NCBI GenBank assembly: GCA_963922685.1
Contig: CAWUJM010000002.1
Span: forward strand, 4,806-68,805
Direction: 5' to 3'
DNA from: JAHDBG01 sp963922685
GTDB taxonomy: Bacteria; Pseudomonadota; Gammaproteobacteria; Chromatiales; Chromatiaceae
Length of the DNA stretch: 64,000 nt
The notes beneath the pieces were generated by a model. That model worked only from the letters and a program-made list of their open reading frames with translations. It had not been told where the DNA came from and made no database searches. Both the position numbers and the translations under genes were made by a program. Position 1 is the first letter of the stretch, and each line of letters begins with the position of its first letter. This document shows, piece by piece, positions 48,035-58,603 of this stretch.

Positions 48035-48061
48035 GTCACTGGCAGAAACACATCAGTAGCT

Positions 48062-48170
48062 ACGTTATCCGGGTATGGCTCTCCGAGGTACGCCGTAAAC
48101 CCATCCGTGGGGGCTCGGCTGCGGCCATCCAGGCCGCAGACGCCCTCGGAGAGCCATACCCGGATAACGT
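48062..48170. repeat. Palindromic repeat element with 27 bp perfect inverted arms
   Basis: The left arm 48062-48088 (ACGTTATCCGGG...TCCGAGG) is the exact reverse complement of 48144-48170, with a 55 bp centre. The centre itself has a nested dyad (CTGCGGCC around 48120-48139). It lies between the converging dnaE and ssb genes. The reverse-complement core matches the copy at 288-375. It could act as a bidirectional terminator, a REP/MITE-like element or a structured RNA. No transposase is near. Confidence 0.75.
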
Positions 48171-48261
48171 CCTGCAGTGAGATGGCCCGGCCACCTTTGT
48201 GGCTACTTTCAGGATAACGCCGCGTCATTCCGCGCGAAGTCGCGGAATCCATAACCTAAGG

Positions 48262-48720
48262 TCAGAACGGCACATCATCGTCAAATCCGTTATTCGCTGC
48301 CGGAGGCTGCGGTGCCGCAGCAGGTGCGCCGCCAGGTGGTGTTGCCGGAGCCGGACGTGCCGCGAAGTCTGCACTACCGCCAGCACGGCTGTCCAGCATC
48401 TGCATATTGTCGGCAATCACTTCGGTCGTGTAGCGATCCTGACCCTGCTGATCCTGCCACTTGCGGGTCTGCAACCGCCCTTCAATATACACCTTACTGC
48501 CTTTTTTCAGATACTCCCCGGCAATCTCAGCTAGGCGGCGAAACATCGCCACCCGATGCCATTCAGTGCGCTCTACCGGCTCACCAGTCGTCTTATCCTT
48601 CCAGCTTTCAGAGGTGGCAACACTCACGTTGCACACAGCTGAACCGCTCGCCATATACCGGACTTCCGGGTCCTGTCCCAGATTGCCGATCAGAATCACT
48701 TTATTGATGCCTCTGGCCAT
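48262..48720 (-). CDS. ssb: Single-stranded DNA-binding protein
   Basis: Predicted 152 aa. The OB fold starts [19 protein letters not shown] and contains [13 protein letters not shown] and EWHRVAMF. The middle linker is Pro/Ala/Gly-rich. The acidic C-terminal tip DDDVPF is the docking site for partner proteins. It protects ssDNA in replication and repair. Transcribed divergently from the nuo operon. Confidence 0.97.
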   Translation of the reverse strand: MARGINKVILIGNLGQDPEVRYMASGSAVCNVSVATSESWKDKTTGEPVERTEWHRVAMFRRLAEIAGEYLKKGSKVYIEGRLQTRKWQDQQGQDRYTTEVIADNMQMLDSRAGGSADFAARPAPATPPGGAPAAAPQPPAANNGFDDDVPF

Positions 48721-48830
48721 AACAAAATCCTATATAATTCACTCCCGAATCCGGAACATGTGCCAATGCACGTCCGGATAACCGGAATCATACAGGACTC
48801 ACCCCCGCAGCATAACCGGAAATACAGGCC

Positions 48831-49187
48831 ATGCTGGATGCCTATCTGCCTATTCTGATCTTTATCGGCCTCGGCCTGTTTGTCGGCATCGCAGCGATCG
48901 GCATCGGCTTTGTGCTCTCGCCCAGCGCACCAAATGCCGCAAAGCGTTCAGCCTATGAATGCGGCTTTGCCGCATTTGAAGATGCCCGCATGAAGTTCGA
49001 TGTGCGCTATTATCTGGTCGCCATCCTGTTCATCATCTTTGATCTGGAGATCGCCTTCCTGTTTCCCTGGGCCGTGGTACTGGATCAGATCGGCATGACC
49101 GGCTTCTGGGCGATGATGATCTTTTTAGGCATCCTGGTGGTCGGCTTTATCTACGAATGGAAAAAAGGGGCACTGGAATGGGAGTGA
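48831..49187 (+). CDS. nuoA: NADH-quinone oxidoreductase subunit A
   Basis: Predicted 118 aa with three membrane helices. The loop [21 protein letters not shown] between the first two is the NuoA signature. Membrane subunit of complex I at the quinone site. A TATAAT hexamer lies at 48733-48738 about 90 bp upstream, without a clear -35. The stop overlaps nuoB by 10 bp. Confidence 0.96.
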   Translation: MLDAYLPILIFIGLGLFVGIAAIGIGFVLSPSAPNAAKRSAYECGFAAFEDARMKFDVRYYLVAILFIIFDLEIAFLFPWAVVLDQIGMTGFWAMMIFLGILVVGFIYEWKKGALEWE

Positions 49188-49669
49188 AGGGCGTCTTGGA
49201 ACAGGGCTTTATCACCACGACTGCGGACAAGCTGATCAACTGGGCACAAACCGGTTCACTCTGGCCAATGACATTCGGACTGGCCTGTTGCGCAGTCGAA
49301 ATGATGCATGCCGCTGCATCGCGGTATGATATGGACCGATTTGGTATCATATTCCGACCCAGCCCACGCCAGTCCGATGTGATGATCGTCGCTGGTACGC
49401 TGGTGAATAAGATGGCCCCGGCATTGCGCAAAGTGTATGACCAGATGCCGGAACCACGCTGGGTAATTTCGATGGGTTCGTGCGCAAATGGCGGCGGTTA
49501 TTATCATTACTCATATTCAGTGGTACGCGGGTGTGACCGGATCGTGCCGGTTGATGTGTATGTACCCGGCTGCCCACCCACCGCCGAGGCATTGTTATAC
49601 GGTATATTGCAGCTACAGAACAAAATCCGCCGAACCAATACGATAGCTCGCCCCGCAACTGAAGCCTGA
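49178..49669 (+). CDS. nuoB: NADH-quinone oxidoreductase subunit B
   Basis: ATG 49178 (163 aa) matches the family start; the longer open frame lies inside nuoA. NuoB holds Fe-S cluster N2, the last before quinone. Ligands are the tandem Cys in [18 protein letters not shown] and [10 protein letters not shown]. Overlaps nuoA by 10 bp; nuoC begins 4 bp after its stop. Confidence 0.97.
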   Translation: MGVKGVLEQGFITTTADKLINWAQTGSLWPMTFGLACCAVEMMHAAASRYDMDRFGIIFRPSPRQSDVMIVAGTLVNKMAPALRKVYDQMPEPRWVISMGSCANGGGYYHYSYSVVRGCDRIVPVDVYVPGCPPTAEALLYGILQLQNKIRRTNTIARPATEA

Positions 49670-49672
49670 TTG

Positions 49673-50350
49673 ATGAGTCGCGCACAACGTCTGGATCAAC
49701 TCCGCACTACACTCAGCACGGAACTGACTGCTTATCCCGGTTGTCAGTGCGATCACGCCGCTGGTGAACTGACACTCACTGTGAATCGTACCGACCTGAT
49801 TGCAGTCATGCAGATATTGCACGACCATCCGCAGATCGCGATGACCCAGTGTATGGATATCTGTGGTGTGGACTATGCCAGCTACGGCGAATCCGAATGG
49901 GTCACCCGCACTGCCGCCAACAGCGGCTTCGGGCGTGGTGTCACCCGCTCTGACCCGGAAGCCGATCCGGATCAACGCTTTGCCGTCGCATATCACCTGT
50001 TATCCCTGCAACATAATGTCCGGTTGCGGGTAAGATGCTGGCTGGATGCGACACAGCCAATCATCGACAGCGTGATCGGCATCTGGGCCTCCGCCAACTG
50101 GTTTGAACGCGAGGCATTCGACCTGTTTGGCATCCTGTTCAACGGACACCCGGACCTGCGACGCATTCTGACCGACTATGGCTTCATCGGACATCCATTC
50201 CGTAAAGACTTCCCGCTGATCGGGCAGGTAGAAATGCGGTATGACCCGGAACAAAAACGCGTCGTGTATGAGCCGGTCAGCATTGAACCGCGCACTCTGG
50301 TGCCGCGTGTGATCCGCGATGACGCACGCTATGCCGGGGGTGCAGCCTGA
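49673..50350 (+). CDS. nuoC: NADH-quinone oxidoreductase subunit C
   Basis: ATG 49673 gives 225 aa. The 30-kDa subunit signature is [30 protein letters not shown] (cited in part: ERE.FD..G..F.GHP.LRR.L), followed by [13 protein letters not shown] peripheral-arm subunit with no cofactor. It is separate from nuoD, unlike the NuoCD fusion in enterics. Confidence 0.97.
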   Translation: MSRAQRLDQLRTTLSTELTAYPGCQCDHAAGELTLTVNRTDLIAVMQILHDHPQIAMTQCMDICGVDYASYGESEWVTRTAANSGFGRGVTRSDPEADPDQRFAVAYHLLSLQHNVRLRVRCWLDATQPIIDSVIGIWASANWFEREAFDLFGILFNGHPDLRRILTDYGFIGHPFRKDFPLIGQVEMRYDPEQKRVVYEPVSIEPRTLVPRVIRDDARYAGGAA

Positions 50351-51604
50351 ATGTCCGAAATACGCAACTATACAATCAATTTCGGCCCGCAACATCCGGC
50401 AGCACACGGCGTACTGCGCCTCGTGCTGGAGATGGACGGCGAAGTCATCGAACGCGCCGATCCGCATATCGGCCTGCTGCATCGCGGTACCGAAAAACTA
50501 GCCGAGAATAAACCGTACAATCAGTCGATCGGCTACATGGACCGGCTGGACTATGTGTCCATGATGTGCAATGAGCACGGCTATGTCCGTGCGATTGAAC
50601 AACTACTCGACATCCGGGCGCCGGTGCGGGCACAATATATCCGCACCCTGTTTGACGAAATCACCCGCATCCTGAACCACCTGATGTGGCTCGGCACACA
50701 TGCGCTGGATGTTGGTGCCATGACCGTATTCCTGTATTGTTTTCGCGAACGCGAAGACCTGATGGACTGTTACGAAGCTGTCTCCGGCGCACGGATGCAT
50801 GCCACCTACTACCGCCCCGGTGGCGTGTATCGGGACCTGCCGGAACAGATGCCACAATTTCAGGCCGGGTGCTTCTGCAGCGAACAGGAAGCAAAAAAAC
50901 GCAATACGGCGCGGCAGGGCTCACTGCTGGACTTTATCGAAGACTTCGCCAATCGCTTCCCGCAACTGGTGGACGAATACGAAACCCTGCTGACAGACAA
51001 CCGCATCTGGAAACAACGTACCGTCGGTATCGGCGTGGTGAATCCGGAACGAGCACAACAGCTTGGCTTCAGCGGCCCGATGTTACGCGGCTCCGGAATT
51101 GCTTGGGATCTGCGCAAAAAACAACCCTACGCCGCCTATGCAGACGTTGATTTTGACATCCCGATCGGCACACAGGGTGATTGTTACGACCGCTATCTGG
51201 TGCGAGTACAGGAGCTACGCGAATCGACCCGCATCATCCAGCAATGCATCCGGTGGTTACGAGCCAATCCCGGCCCGGTGATGACTGAGGATCACAAAAT
51301 CACACCGCCAAAACGAGCCACCATGAAGACCGACATGGAGGCCCTGATCCATCACTTCAAACTATTTACCGAAGGCTTCTGCCCGCCACCAGGTGAGGCC
51401 TACGCTGCGGTGGAGGCACCGAAGGGCGAATTCGGCGTGTATCTGATCTCAGATGGCGCAAACAAGCCATACCGGGTCAAGGTACGGGCACCGGGCTTTG
51501 CCCACCTGGCGGCAATGGACGAAATGGCACGCGGACACATGCTTTCCGACGTGGTGGCAATTATCGGCACTATGGATGTCGTATTTGGCGAAATTGACCG
51601 ATAA
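50351..51604 (+). CDS. nuoD: NADH-quinone oxidoreductase subunit D
   Basis: Predicted 417 aa. The 49-kDa subunit lines the quinone cavity. Motifs are [44 protein letters not shown] and the C-terminal [17 protein letters not shown]...[13 protein letters not shown]. It begins directly after the nuoC stop (no spacer). Confidence 0.98.
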   Translation: MSEIRNYTINFGPQHPAAHGVLRLVLEMDGEVIERADPHIGLLHRGTEKLAENKPYNQSIGYMDRLDYVSMMCNEHGYVRAIEQLLDIRAPVRAQYIRTLFDEITRILNHLMWLGTHALDVGAMTVFLYCFREREDLMDCYEAVSGARMHATYYRPGGVYRDLPEQMPQFQAGCFCSEQEAKKRNTARQGSLLDFIEDFANRFPQLVDEYETLLTDNRIWKQRTVGIGVVNPERAQQLGFSGPMLRGSGIAWDLRKKQPYAAYADVDFDIPIGTQGDCYDRYLVRVQELRESTRIIQQCIRWLRANPGPVMTEDHKITPPKRATMKTDMEALIHHFKLFTEGFCPPPGEAYAAVEAPKGEFGVYLISDGANKPYRVKVRAPGFAHLAAMDEMARGHMLSDVVAIIGTMDVVFGEIDR

Positions 51605-51622
51605 CCAAAGAGTTCAGCATAC

Positions 51623-52168
51623 ATGAGCCTGCGCAACGCGCCCATGCAGACCCCGGTGCCGCACCCGGACAAGACGAGCCTGTTCAGCCCGGACATATGC
51701 GCCGAAATTGACCGCTGGATTGCAAAATATCCACCCGAATGGCAACAATCAGCCTGCATGGCTGCACTGATGATCGTGCAGGAAGACAACGGCGGCCATC
51801 TGACCACCGAACTGATGGACAAGGTGGCAGATTATCTGGATATGCCACCGATTGCGGTATACGAGGTCGGCAGCTTCTATGCGATGTACGAACACAAGCC
51901 GGTTGGTCGACACAAGATCTGCCTGTGTACCAACATATCGTGCATGCTGAACGGTTCAGACGACATCTATCAGCACCTGCAACAACGCCTCGGGATCCGT
52001 TTTGGCGAAGTGACCGAAGACAGACAATTCAGCCTGAAGGAAGTCGAATGTCTCGGGGCCTGTTGCGGCGCGCCTATGATGCAGATCGGCAAAACCTATT
52101 ATGAACACCTGACACCACAGCGAACAGATCAGATTCTGGACAGTCTGGAGGCCGCTGATGACGAATGA
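51623..52168 (+). CDS. nuoE: NADH-quinone oxidoreductase subunit E
   Basis: Predicted 181 aa. The thioredoxin-like [2Fe-2S] subunit (cluster N1a). Ligands are C-x4-C in LCTNISCML and C-x3-C in [10 protein letters not shown]. The helical N domain includes [18 protein letters not shown]. Its end overlaps nuoF by 11 bp. Confidence 0.97.
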   Translation: MSLRNAPMQTPVPHPDKTSLFSPDICAEIDRWIAKYPPEWQQSACMAALMIVQEDNGGHLTTELMDKVADYLDMPPIAVYEVGSFYAMYEHKPVGRHKICLCTNISCMLNGSDDIYQHLQQRLGIRFGEVTEDRQFSLKEVECLGACCGAPMMQIGKTYYEHLTPQRTDQILDSLEAADDE

Positions 52169-53432
52169 AGTGTGCTTCCGCACCCTGCACCAATCGGAGC
52201 CCTGGACTCTGGCGACCTATCGCGCAGCAGGTGGCTACCAGGCACTGGAACAAATCTTACGCGAACGCATACCGCAGGAACAGATCATAGAACGGGTCAA
52301 GCAGTCCGGACTGCGCGGACGTGGTGGTGCCGGATTTCCGACCGGACTGAAATGGGGCTTTATCAATCGCACTGCACCCGGTGAAAAATACATCGTGTGC
52401 AACTCAGACGAAGGCGAACCGGGCACCTGCAAAGATCGTGATATACTACGCTACAACCCACATGCCCTGATAGAAGGCATGATCATCGCAGGTTATGCGA
52501 TCGGCGCGGCCACAGGCTACAACTACATCCGAGGCGAATTTCAGGAACCGTATGAACGGTTTGAGACAGCACTCGCCGAAGCACATACTGCAGGCTACCT
52601 AGGGCAGAATCTGCTAAAATCTGACTTCAGCTACGAACTGCACACCCACCTAGGTGCCGGAGCCTACATCTGTGGCGAAGAAACGGCACTGCTGGAATCA
52701 CTGGAAGGCAAAAAAGGCCAGCCACGCTTCAAACCACCCTTCCCCGCAGTATTCGGGTTGTACGGTCGCCCGACTGTAATCAACAACACCGAAACCCTAG
52801 CCTCCATTCCGGACATTATTCGTCAGGGTGCCGACTGGTTCCGGGAGATCGGCGTCGAAAAAAGCGGCGGCCCGAAATTGTTTTCGGTCTCCGGCAACGT
52901 TAACAAGCCAGGCAACTTTGAAGTGCCACTCGGCACACCCTTTGCCGAACTACTCGAAATGGCAGGCGGTGTCCGCGACGGACGCCCACTGAAGGCAGTC
53001 ATCCCGGGAGGCTCATCCGCACCCGTCCTGCCCGGTGAGATGATGCTGGATCTGACGATGGATTATGAGAGCATTGCAAATGCCGGATCCATGCTGGGTT
53101 CCGGTGCGGTAATCGTGATGGACGACACCAACTGTATGGTGAAGGTGCTGGACCGCATCTCCTACTTCTATTATGAAGAATCATGTGGGCAGTGCACACC
53201 CTGCCGCGAAGGCACCGGATGGATGCATCGTGTCGTACACCGCATAGAGAACGGACAGGGTAAATCAGAAGATCTGGAATTGCTGGATGATGTGGCAAAA
53301 AAAATCATGGGCCGCACCATCTGTGCACTCGGCGATGCAGCTGCCCTGCCTGTTGCCAGTTTTGTACAACACTTCCGAGACGAATTCAGCCACCATATTG
53401 AACACAAACGATGTATGGTGCAAGCTCCCTGA
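52158..53432 (+). CDS. nuoF: NADH-quinone oxidoreductase subunit F
   Basis: Predicted 424 aa. Binds NADH, FMN and cluster N3. Motifs are [47 protein letters not shown] (FMN/NADH site) and the 4Fe-4S segment [14 protein letters not shown] with the distant Cys in TICALGDAA. nuoG should follow but pyrF begins 12 bp later, so the remaining complex I genes must be elsewhere. Confidence 0.98.
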   Translation: MTNEVCFRTLHQSEPWTLATYRAAGGYQALEQILRERIPQEQIIERVKQSGLRGRGGAGFPTGLKWGFINRTAPGEKYIVCNSDEGEPGTCKDRDILRYNPHALIEGMIIAGYAIGAATGYNYIRGEFQEPYERFETALAEAHTAGYLGQNLLKSDFSYELHTHLGAGAYICGEETALLESLEGKKGQPRFKPPFPAVFGLYGRPTVINNTETLASIPDIIRQGADWFREIGVEKSGGPKLFSVSGNVNKPGNFEVPLGTPFAELLEMAGGVRDGRPLKAVIPGGSSAPVLPGEMMLDLTMDYESIANAGSMLGSGAVIVMDDTNCMVKVLDRISYFYYEESCGQCTPCREGTGWMHRVVHRIENGQGKSEDLELLDDVAKKIMGRTICALGDAAALPVASFVQHFRDEFSHHIEHKRCMVQAP

Positions 53433-53444
53433 GACACTAAGTTA

Positions 53445-54191
53445 ATGTCAGAAGTTGGGTACCCCCTGCTTTCAGCCAAGGATATTCCTGCAAATGAACG
53501 CCTGATCTTTGCACTGGATGTGCCCAGTGCAGATAAAGCCAGACAACTGGTGGATACACTGGGCGATAGCGTTAGCTTTTATAAGCTCGGGCTTGAGTTG
53601 TTCATGGCCGGTGGTTACTTTGAACTGATCGAATGGCTCAGCCAGCGTGGCAAAAAAGTCTTTGCTGACCTCAAATTCTACGATGTGCCACAGACCGTCG
53701 AATCTGCGGTACGACAACTCGCTCAACACGAAGGGGTTACCTTTGCGACTGTGCATGCTGCCGACAGTCTGCTGACTGCAGCGTGTAGCGTCAAACAACA
53801 CCTCAACATTCTGGCAGTCACCGCACTGACCAGCCTGGATCAGGGTGATCTGAATGACCTAGGCTTCCAGGCAGACATCAAACAAGTCGTATTATCCCGC
53901 GCAAAACGTGCACTGCAACTCGGTTGTGATGGTGTCATCTCATCCGGACTGGAGGCACCCGAGCTCAGACAACAACTGGGTGAACAACTGCTTATTGTGA
54001 CGCCCGGCATCCGTCCGGTGCACAACACAGACGACCAGAAAAGAACCGTAAATATCGAACAGGCCTTCCGCAGCGGTGCCGACTATATCGTCGTCGGCAG
54101 ACCCATCAGAGATCATCACGGCTTTGACACACCTCGCGCTGCTGCGCTATCTGTTCAGCAACGCATCAAGGCCTTGTTCCCTATACGCTGA
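53445..54191 (+). CDS. pyrF: Orotidine 5'-phosphate decarboxylase
   Basis: Predicted 248 aa. Makes UMP. The catalytic Lys-Asp network is FADLKFYDVPQTV; the phosphate-binding end is VTPGIRP and DYIVVGRPI. The start ATG 53445 leaves about a dozen residues before the family core (LIFALDVPS); a start closer to the core is possible. First in the run leading into his and tat genes. Confidence 0.95.
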   Translation: MSEVGYPLLSAKDIPANERLIFALDVPSADKARQLVDTLGDSVSFYKLGLELFMAGGYFELIEWLSQRGKKVFADLKFYDVPQTVESAVRQLAQHEGVTFATVHAADSLLTAACSVKQHLNILAVTALTSLDQGDLNDLGFQADIKQVVLSRAKRALQLGCDGVISSGLEAPELRQQLGEQLLIVTPGIRPVHNTDDQKRTVNIEQAFRSGADYIVVGRPIRDHHGFDTPRAAALSVQQRIKALFPIR

Positions 54192-54206
54192 TACTTGGAG
54201 ATCCGC

Positions 54207-54797
54207 TTGGCGCGTACTGCTCAGATAGAGCGAAATACCAAAGAAACACAGATTCAGGTCGAAATCAATCTGGATGGTGACGGGCAAGCAGAACTCAATA
54301 CAGGCTTGCCGTTTCTGGAGCATATGCTGGACCAGATCGCACGGCACGGGCTGATTGACCTGCACATCCGGGCGCAAGGCGATTTGCACATAGATGCGCA
54401 CCACACAGTCGAAGATATCGGCATCACGCTGGGCCAGGCCATCGCGCAGGCAGTTGGCAACAAACAAGGCATCCAGCGCTATGGACATGCTTACGTGCCA
54501 CTGGATGAAGCTCTATCCCGTGTGGTACTGGACCTGTCCGGACGCCCCGGACTCAGCATGCAGGTCGAATTTGTCCGTAGCCATATCGGCGATTTCGACG
54601 TTGACCTGTTCCACGAATTCTTTCAGGGATTAGTCAACCACGCGCAGATCACCTGTCATATAGACAACCTGCGCGGCGCGAATGTACACCACCAAGCCGA
54701 AACAATCTTCAAGGCATTCGGCCGGGCACTGCGCTACGCCATCACCACAGATCCCCGGCAGGCAGGACAAATCCCTTCAACCAAGGGCTGTTTGTGA
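54207..54797 (+). CDS. hisB: Imidazoleglycerol-phosphate dehydratase HisB
   Basis: I choose TTG 54207 (196 aa), where GGAG at 54198-54201 has good spacing; another TTG lies four codons earlier. Monofunctional dehydratase with two Mn centres. The repeated His motifs are [35 protein letters not shown] and [14 protein letters not shown]. There is no histidinol-phosphatase domain, as is common outside enterics. Overlaps hisH by 4 bp. Confidence 0.95.
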   Translation: MARTAQIERNTKETQIQVEINLDGDGQAELNTGLPFLEHMLDQIARHGLIDLHIRAQGDLHIDAHHTVEDIGITLGQAIAQAVGNKQGIQRYGHAYVPLDEALSRVVLDLSGRPGLSMQVEFVRSHIGDFDVDLFHEFFQGLVNHAQITCHIDNLRGANVHHQAETIFKAFGRALRYAITTDPRQAGQIPSTKGCL

Positions 54798-55444
54798 GCC
54801 AGACGATAGCTATAATAAATTATGGCATGGGAAACTTGCATTCTGTGCAGAAAGCACTAGAATATGCGGCCCCGAATGATCAGGTGATCGTCACTGCAAA
54901 ACCCGATCAGATCAATACAGCAGATCGCGTGGTATTCCCTGGTCAGGGCGCGGCCCGCGACTGTATGGCGGCGATTGGGCGGCATCAACTGATGACTGTC
55001 ATCCGGCAAGCTGCACAGGAAAAACCTTTCCTCGGTATCTGCATGGGATTACAGGTGCTGCTGACTCATTCAACAGAAAATCAGGGAACGTCCCTGCTGG
55101 ACCTGTACCCAGGTCAGGTCAGACGATTCCGACCCGTTACACCTGAAACAAAGATCCCGCATATGGGCTGGAATCAGGTAGACATTATCCGGGAACACCC
55201 ATTGTGGGCAAACATCGCGACAGGTGACCGGTTTTATTTTGTCCACAGCTATTACATACAGCCGGATGACCCTGATGTCATCATTGCAACAACCGAATAC
55301 AGCCTGACATTCGCGTCAGCCATTGCCACCGGCACCTTGTTTGCCTGCCAGTTTCATCCCGAAAAAAGTGCAGATGCCGGATTACAGCTGCTACGTAATT
55401 TTATATCCTGGCATCCCAGCAGACATCAGGCTCGGACACCATGA
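54794..55444 (+). CDS. hisH: Imidazole glycerol phosphate synthase glutaminase HisH
   Basis: GTG start at 54794, 216 aa. Class I glutamine amidotransferase that feeds ammonia to HisF. The nucleophile Cys83 is in [12 protein letters not shown], and the His-Glu pair is in [18 protein letters not shown] near the N terminus is typical. Its stop overlaps hisA by 4 bp. Confidence 0.97.
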   Translation: MSQTIAIINYGMGNLHSVQKALEYAAPNDQVIVTAKPDQINTADRVVFPGQGAARDCMAAIGRHQLMTVIRQAAQEKPFLGICMGLQVLLTHSTENQGTSLLDLYPGQVRRFRPVTPETKIPHMGWNQVDIIREHPLWANIATGDRFYFVHSYYIQPDDPDVIIATTEYSLTFASAIATGTLFACQFHPEKSADAGLQLLRNFISWHPSRHQARTP

Positions 55445-56181
55445 TACTGATTCCGGCAATTGATCTGAAAGACGGTGCATGCGTCCGGTTACGCCAGGGG
55501 CGGATGGAAGACGATACCCGATTTTCAGATAACCCGGTTGCCATGGCCGATCGGTGGGTGAATGCTGGAGCACATCGACTACATCTGGTAGACCTGAACG
55601 GTGCATTTGCCGGAAGACCGGTGAACCACACCGTGATCGCTGACATCTGCTCGGCCCACCCGGAACTACCCATCCAACTGGGTGGCGGCATCCGGGACGA
55701 ACACACGATAGAGACCTATCTTAAGCTCGGCATCCGATATTGCATTCTGGGCACCCGCGCAGTACAAGAGCCTGACTTTGTCGCCCGCGTCTGTCGCGCC
55801 TTTCCGGGACAGATCATCGCCGGATTAGACGCGAAGGCTGGACAGGTCGCGATCAACGGCTGGGCAGAAACCACGCCTCATACCGTCAACGAGCTGGCAC
55901 AAGAGTTTGCTGAGATGGGCATCAGTGCGATCATCTACACAGATATCGGTCGGGATGGTATGCTGCAAGGAGTGAATGTTGAAGCAACCGCCGTTCTGGC
56001 ACAAACCATACAGACCCCCGTTATAGCGTCGGGCGGCATCACCAATCTGGAAGACATCCGGGCACTATGTGCACCAGAACATCGGATCATGGGAGCAATT
56101 ACCGGACGCGCCATCTACGAAGGTACACTGGATTTTGCGGCAGGACAACGCCTTGCTGATCAACACCACAGCTCATCCTGA
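55441..56181 (+). CDS. hisA: ProFAR isomerase HisA
   Basis: Predicted 246 aa. A TIM barrel with twofold symmetry, catalysing the Amadori step of histidine synthesis. Catalytic Asp residues are in IPAIDLKDG (near 8) and [11 protein letters not shown] (about 170). [12 protein letters not shown] and [12 protein letters not shown] are the phosphate-binding loops. Overlaps hisF by one base. Confidence 0.97.
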   Translation: MILIPAIDLKDGACVRLRQGRMEDDTRFSDNPVAMADRWVNAGAHRLHLVDLNGAFAGRPVNHTVIADICSAHPELPIQLGGGIRDEHTIETYLKLGIRYCILGTRAVQEPDFVARVCRAFPGQIIAGLDAKAGQVAINGWAETTPHTVNELAQEFAEMGISAIIYTDIGRDGMLQGVNVEATAVLAQTIQTPVIASGGITNLEDIRALCAPEHRIMGAITGRAIYEGTLDFAAGQRLADQHHSSS

Positions 56182-56936
56182 TGCTGGCAAAGCGGATCAT
56201 ACCCTGCCTGGATGTTGATCAGGGACGTGTGGTCAAGGGTGTTAAATTTATTGATATCCGCGATGCCGGCGATCCGGTAGCGATTGCACAACGGTACAAT
56301 ACAGAAGGTGCGGACGAAATCACCTTTCTGGATATCACTGCCAGCTCAGACCAGCGAGAAACGCTGATACCTGTGATAAAACAGATCGCAGCTGAAGTAT
56401 TCATACCCCTCACAGTCGGTGGTGGCATCCGCAATCTGGAAGATGTACAGCGGATGCTGAATGCTGGCGCAGACAAAGTCGCAATCAATACAGCTGCTAT
56501 CTTCGAACCCGCATTAGTACAACGAGCCGCCGAACGATTCGGTTCGCAATGTATTGTGGTTGCAATAGATGCAAAACAGGTGGATAATAACTGGGAAATC
56601 TTCACACATGGTGGACGAAAAGCCACAGGCATCAACGCAATTGCATGGGCCGAGCGTATGGCCTACTATGGTGCTGGCGAGATCCTACTGACCAGTATGG
56701 ATCGGGATGGCACCCGAATTGGCTTTGATAACCGACTAACCCGGCGTATTGCGGACGCAGTGCCGATTCCGGTCATTGCATCCGGGGGTGTCGGCAACCT
56801 GAAACATCTGGCGGATGGTATTCAGCAAGGTGGTGCAGACGCCGTACTTGCTGCTTCCATCTTCCATTTCGGAGAATACCACATTACGCAGGCAAAACAA
56901 TATCTGGCAGCACAAGACATTCCGATGCGGCTATGA
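56181..56936 (+). CDS. hisF: Imidazole glycerol phosphate synthase cyclase HisF
   Basis: Predicted 251 aa. Partner of HisH. Catalytic Asp residues are in [15 protein letters not shown] (D11) and [11 protein letters not shown] (about D176), with [11 protein letters not shown] and ASGGVGNL phosphate loops. Internal half-barrel symmetry resembles HisA. Its stop overlaps hisE by 4 bp; hisI, usually between them, is absent. Confidence 0.97.
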   Translation: MLAKRIIPCLDVDQGRVVKGVKFIDIRDAGDPVAIAQRYNTEGADEITFLDITASSDQRETLIPVIKQIAAEVFIPLTVGGGIRNLEDVQRMLNAGADKVAINTAAIFEPALVQRAAERFGSQCIVVAIDAKQVDNNWEIFTHGGRKATGINAIAWAERMAYYGAGEILLTSMDRDGTRIGFDNRLTRRIADAVPIPVIASGGVGNLKHLADGIQQGGADAVLAASIFHFGEYHITQAKQYLAAQDIPMRL

Positions 56937-57250
56937 GCCAGATACTAAAGAAGCTTAGTGATATACTAGAAGCTCGAAAACAGGCGGATCCGAATAGCTC
57001 TTATGTTGCTACCTTATATGCACAAGGCCTTGATAAGATACTACAAAAGATCGCCGAAGAAGCAACCGAAGTCGTAATCGCGGGCAAAAACAAACAAGCA
57101 GATCAGATTATCCATGAAACTGCAGATCTGTGGTTCCATAGCCTGATACTTCTGGCACAACAAGGACTGCATTCGGAACAGGTACTGGCAGAACTCTCTC
57201 TTCGGTTCGGTGAATCTGGTCTGAATGAAAAGGCAACCCGCACAAAATAG
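56933..57250 (+). CDS. hisE: Phosphoribosyl-ATP pyrophosphatase HisE
   Basis: Predicted 105 aa, standalone. The all-alpha NTP-PPase motif is [27 protein letters not shown] in part (E-x2-E), then [12 protein letters not shown]. It performs step 2 of histidine synthesis. It is not fused to HisI, which is missing locally. tatA begins 15 bp downstream. Confidence 0.94.
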   Translation: MSQILKKLSDILEARKQADPNSSYVATLYAQGLDKILQKIAEEATEVVIAGKNKQADQIIHETADLWFHSLILLAQQGLHSEQVLAELSLRFGESGLNEKATRTK

Positions 57251-57265
57251 CAGGGAAATATAGCG

Positions 57266-57499
57266 ATGGGCGTAAGTGGTATTAGTATCTGGCAACTCGT
57301 TATCATACTAGGCATCGTCTTACTGTTATTCGGAAGCAAACGATTACGCCATCTGGGTAGCGATCTGGGAAATGCACTAAAGGGATTTAAACAAGCCATG
57401 AGTGATACTGGCCCGAAAACAAAGACAGAAGCGATTGAAGAACAGCCCGTAGCCAACACACAGACATCCTATACAGCAACTGAAAAAAAACCAACCTGA
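57266..57499 (+). CDS. tatA: Twin-arginine translocase subunit TatA
   Basis: Predicted 77 aa. One N-terminal helix ([18 protein letters not shown]), the hinge GSKRLR and an amphipathic helix [16 protein letters not shown]. It forms the size-variable pore for folded proteins, including Fe-S and heme enzymes. his-tatABC linkage is common in Beta- and some Gammaproteobacteria. Confidence 0.95.
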   Translation: MGVSGISIWQLVIILGIVLLLFGSKRLRHLGSDLGNALKGFKQAMSDTGPKTKTEAIEEQPVANTQTSYTATEKKPT

Positions 57500-57511
57500 T
57501 CAACCTCTGAA

Positions 57512-57802
57512 ATGCTGGAATCAGGCCTGTTTGAACTACTAGTTATTGCTATAATTGCCCTGCTTGTAGTCGGGCCGGAAAAAATGCCGAGCCTTATACG
57601 AACAGTCGTCGGCTGGATACAGCGCACAAGGCGATTTATCAGCTCGGTGCAACAAGATATTGAACGGGACATTCAGACTGAAAAGATCCAACCATCGATG
57701 CACCAAGTGCCTGACGGACAGGATATCACTGAAAAAATCCAAGATACGATAACAACCACAAAAAACACGCTTGATACGATCAGATACAACAGCAAACTAT
57801 AA
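57512..57802 (+). CDS. tatB: Twin-arginine translocase subunit TatB
   Basis: Predicted 96 aa. N-terminal helix with the TatB Glu and GPEKMP hinge (FELLVIAIIALLVVGPEKMP), followed by a longer amphipathic helix and polar tail. TatB with TatC reads the RR signal. Overlaps tatC by one base. Confidence 0.94.
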   Translation: MLESGLFELLVIAIIALLVVGPEKMPSLIRTVVGWIQRTRRFISSVQQDIERDIQTEKIQPSMHQVPDGQDITEKIQDTITTTKNTLDTIRYNSKL

Positions 57803-58602
57803 TGCCAGAAAAAAACAAAGTATCTGGTACATCATTTGTCAGTCACTTGGTAGAACTACGGCAACGTTTATTAAGAATCATATTGCTAGTCGCTGTCCTG
57901 ATGCTCGGGTTATTCCCGTTTGCAAACACCCTGTATATCTTTGTGGCAGCACCACTGATCGCTGTATTACCAGCCGACACTTCCATGATTGCCACGCAGG
58001 TGGCATCGCCTTTTTTAACACCATTTAAGCTGTCGCTGGTTACCGCAATATTCGTTGCGATGCCCTATGTGCTTCATCAGATCTGGTTATTTATCGCGCC
58101 CGGGCTATACCACCGCGAACAACGCCTGACCCGACCGATACTGATCTCCAGCATCATTCTGTTCTATGCTGGCACTCTGTTTGCATATTTTGTTATATTT
58201 CCGCTGATATTCGCCTTTCTGACCGCAGCCGCACCGGATGGAATAGCAGTGATGACCGACATTAACCATTATCTGGATTTTGTCCTCACACTCTTCTTCG
58301 CCTTCGGACTGGCATTTGAGGTACCGGTTGCCACAGTTCTACTGGTGCTGATGGACGTTGCAACCACGCAGACACTAAAACGGAAACGGCCCTACATTAT
58401 AGTCGGCGCATTTATACTGGGCATGTTACTGACGCCACCAGATGTCATATCGCAGACCCTGCTCGCGATACCGATCTGGTTATTGTTTGAGCTAGGTATC
58501 TTGACAGCAAATCTGGTGAAACAAAAAGCCAGCACCAATCAGATATCAGAAAACACTGAAATAACCTTAGACCATTCGTCACCCCACCGGAAACAAGCGT
58601 AA
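57802..58602 (+). CDS. tatC: Twin-arginine translocase subunit TatC
   Basis: Predicted 266 aa with six membrane helices. N-terminal SHLVELRQRLLR and the first periplasmic loop with SPFLTPFKLS. FALTAA-type and FGLAFEVPVA regions are family hallmarks (FAFGLAFEVPVATVLL). The hydrophilic C tail is Ser/Thr-rich. The SLBB gene starts 1 bp after its stop. Confidence 0.97.
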   Translation: MPEKNKVSGTSFVSHLVELRQRLLRIILLVAVLMLGLFPFANTLYIFVAAPLIAVLPADTSMIATQVASPFLTPFKLSLVTAIFVAMPYVLHQIWLFIAPGLYHREQRLTRPILISSIILFYAGTLFAYFVIFPLIFAFLTAAAPDGIAVMTDINHYLDFVLTLFFAFGLAFEVPVATVLLVLMDVATTQTLKRKRPYIIVGAFILGMLLTPPDVISQTLLAIPIWLLFELGILTANLVKQKASTNQISENTEITLDHSSPHRKQA

Positions 58603-58603
58603 G

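Noticed and set aside
48028..48252. A 74-codon minus-strand frame across the inverted repeat
   Set aside because: It is created by the repeat element; such frames are often misannotated as hypothetical proteins.
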